DNA of 64,000 bases from Rhytidiadelphus loreus (lineage: Eukaryota; Streptophyta; Bryopsida; Hypnales; Hylocomiaceae). The DNA is taken from NCBI GenBank assembly GCA_947034895.1, contig OX344764.1, positions 20,460,001 to 20,524,000 of the forward strand, in the 5' to 3' direction. Positions 63,436 through 64,000 of the stretch are shown in pieces (position 1 is the first letter of the stretch; each line of letters starts with the position of its first letter). Below the pieces are notes generated by a model. That model searched no databases and was not told where the DNA came from. It saw nothing but the letters and a program-made list of their open reading frames with translations. The position numbers were made by a program, and so were the translations under genes.

Positions 63436-64000
63436 TTGCCAAGCCATCTTGACATCTAATATCACATCGAGACATCCTGTGTTCATTGTCCACTACCCTC
63501 TGGATGTCCCTTGACATTCAAAAATTAAAAATTTACTAGGTGTGGTAAATAAAATTATTCATTTGCAAACATGGATAGCGTGCATTTGCATTAGCTATCC
63601 ACCCCAACTACCTTTGTTTGCCTTGTCATCCGCCAGATCCAACAGCCATGACTGTACAAACTGCTAGGCGTTTCTTTGATTGACGATTGGATTGTAGTTG
63701 CACTAGCTATCTGCCCTTACTACACTTGTCTATATCTTTGTCCACCAACCTGTCCGTAAGCCCATCCACCAAGAAATTCCAAACAATCTTCATTCAAACT
63801 CATGAGAAAAATGTAAAGTACAAATAAAATAAAATAGCTACATATTTCAAATATAGCTACATATTCCATTTTGCTATAAACATAATTTTTTTTAAATAAC
63901 AAGGAACAAAAAAATGGACCCATTGTTGTACTTCAAGAAATAGGAAATTCCAAATAATTCCTATTCACATACATAAAAACAATTGTAAGGAAAAAGGATA
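63436..64000. other. Intergenic, nothing recognised
   Basis: AT-rich DNA to the window end. No gene or repeat boundary identified. Confidence 0.45.

Overview
This window is nuclear DNA from a land plant with a large, transposon-rich genome. It is AT-rich and full of simple repeats, MITEs and multi-exon transposase genes of plant Mutator (MULE), CACTA (En/Spm) and hAT type, all with ordinary GT..AG introns. No ordinary intact single-copy plant gene was recognised. The exact taxon cannot be fixed; the MULE transposase type is one I associate with seed-free plants, which is an impression rather than evidence.

Layout. 1-10,250: AT-rich DNA with a (TA)n tract, hairpin modules, one MULE end near 1.2-1.4 kb and no recognisable gene. 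10,257-31,009: probably one giant MULE with matching ends and a 9-bp near-identical target duplication. It carries two decayed genes pointing outward: a 10-exon gene combining a ParB-like motif with a beta-class DNA-methyltransferase-like core (minus strand, 10.7-14.9 kb), and a SWIM-type MULE transposase (plus strand, 27.0-30.2 kb). A second MULE (16,406-20,097, 11-bp target duplication) is nested inside it and holds a palindromic minisatellite and a CACTA foldback MITE. 31-39.8 kb: mostly unrecognised AT-rich DNA with small repeats and one MITE.

39.9-42.08 kb: a GC-rich island of bacterial DNA. It carries the 3' end of hpnE, a complete intronless squalene-hopene cyclase gene (shc/hpnF, 656 aa) overlapping it by ATGA, and apparently the first codons of hpnG. 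This is the gene order of bacterial hopanoid operons, so it looks like a genomic operon fragment moved into a plant chromosome. It lies between two imperfect inverted repeats.

44,932-57,718: a complete 12.8-kb CACTA transposon (TIR CACTACAAGAA, AAT target duplications). It has two divergent genes: a TNP2 transposase (minus strand), interrupted by a precise 582-bp MULE-like MITE insertion, and a TnpA-like gene (plus strand) with a catalytically degenerate FCP1/NIF (HAD phosphatase) domain in its middle. 58-64 kb: a MITE, a broken 3' portion of an NADP-isocitrate dehydrogenase gene (minus) and a decayed hAT transposase (plus).

The genes fall into two age classes. The MULE genes carry many nonsense codons of the kind made by C-to-T change, as expected for old methylated transposons. 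The CACTA genes and shc are open, which suggests recent arrival or continuing constraint.
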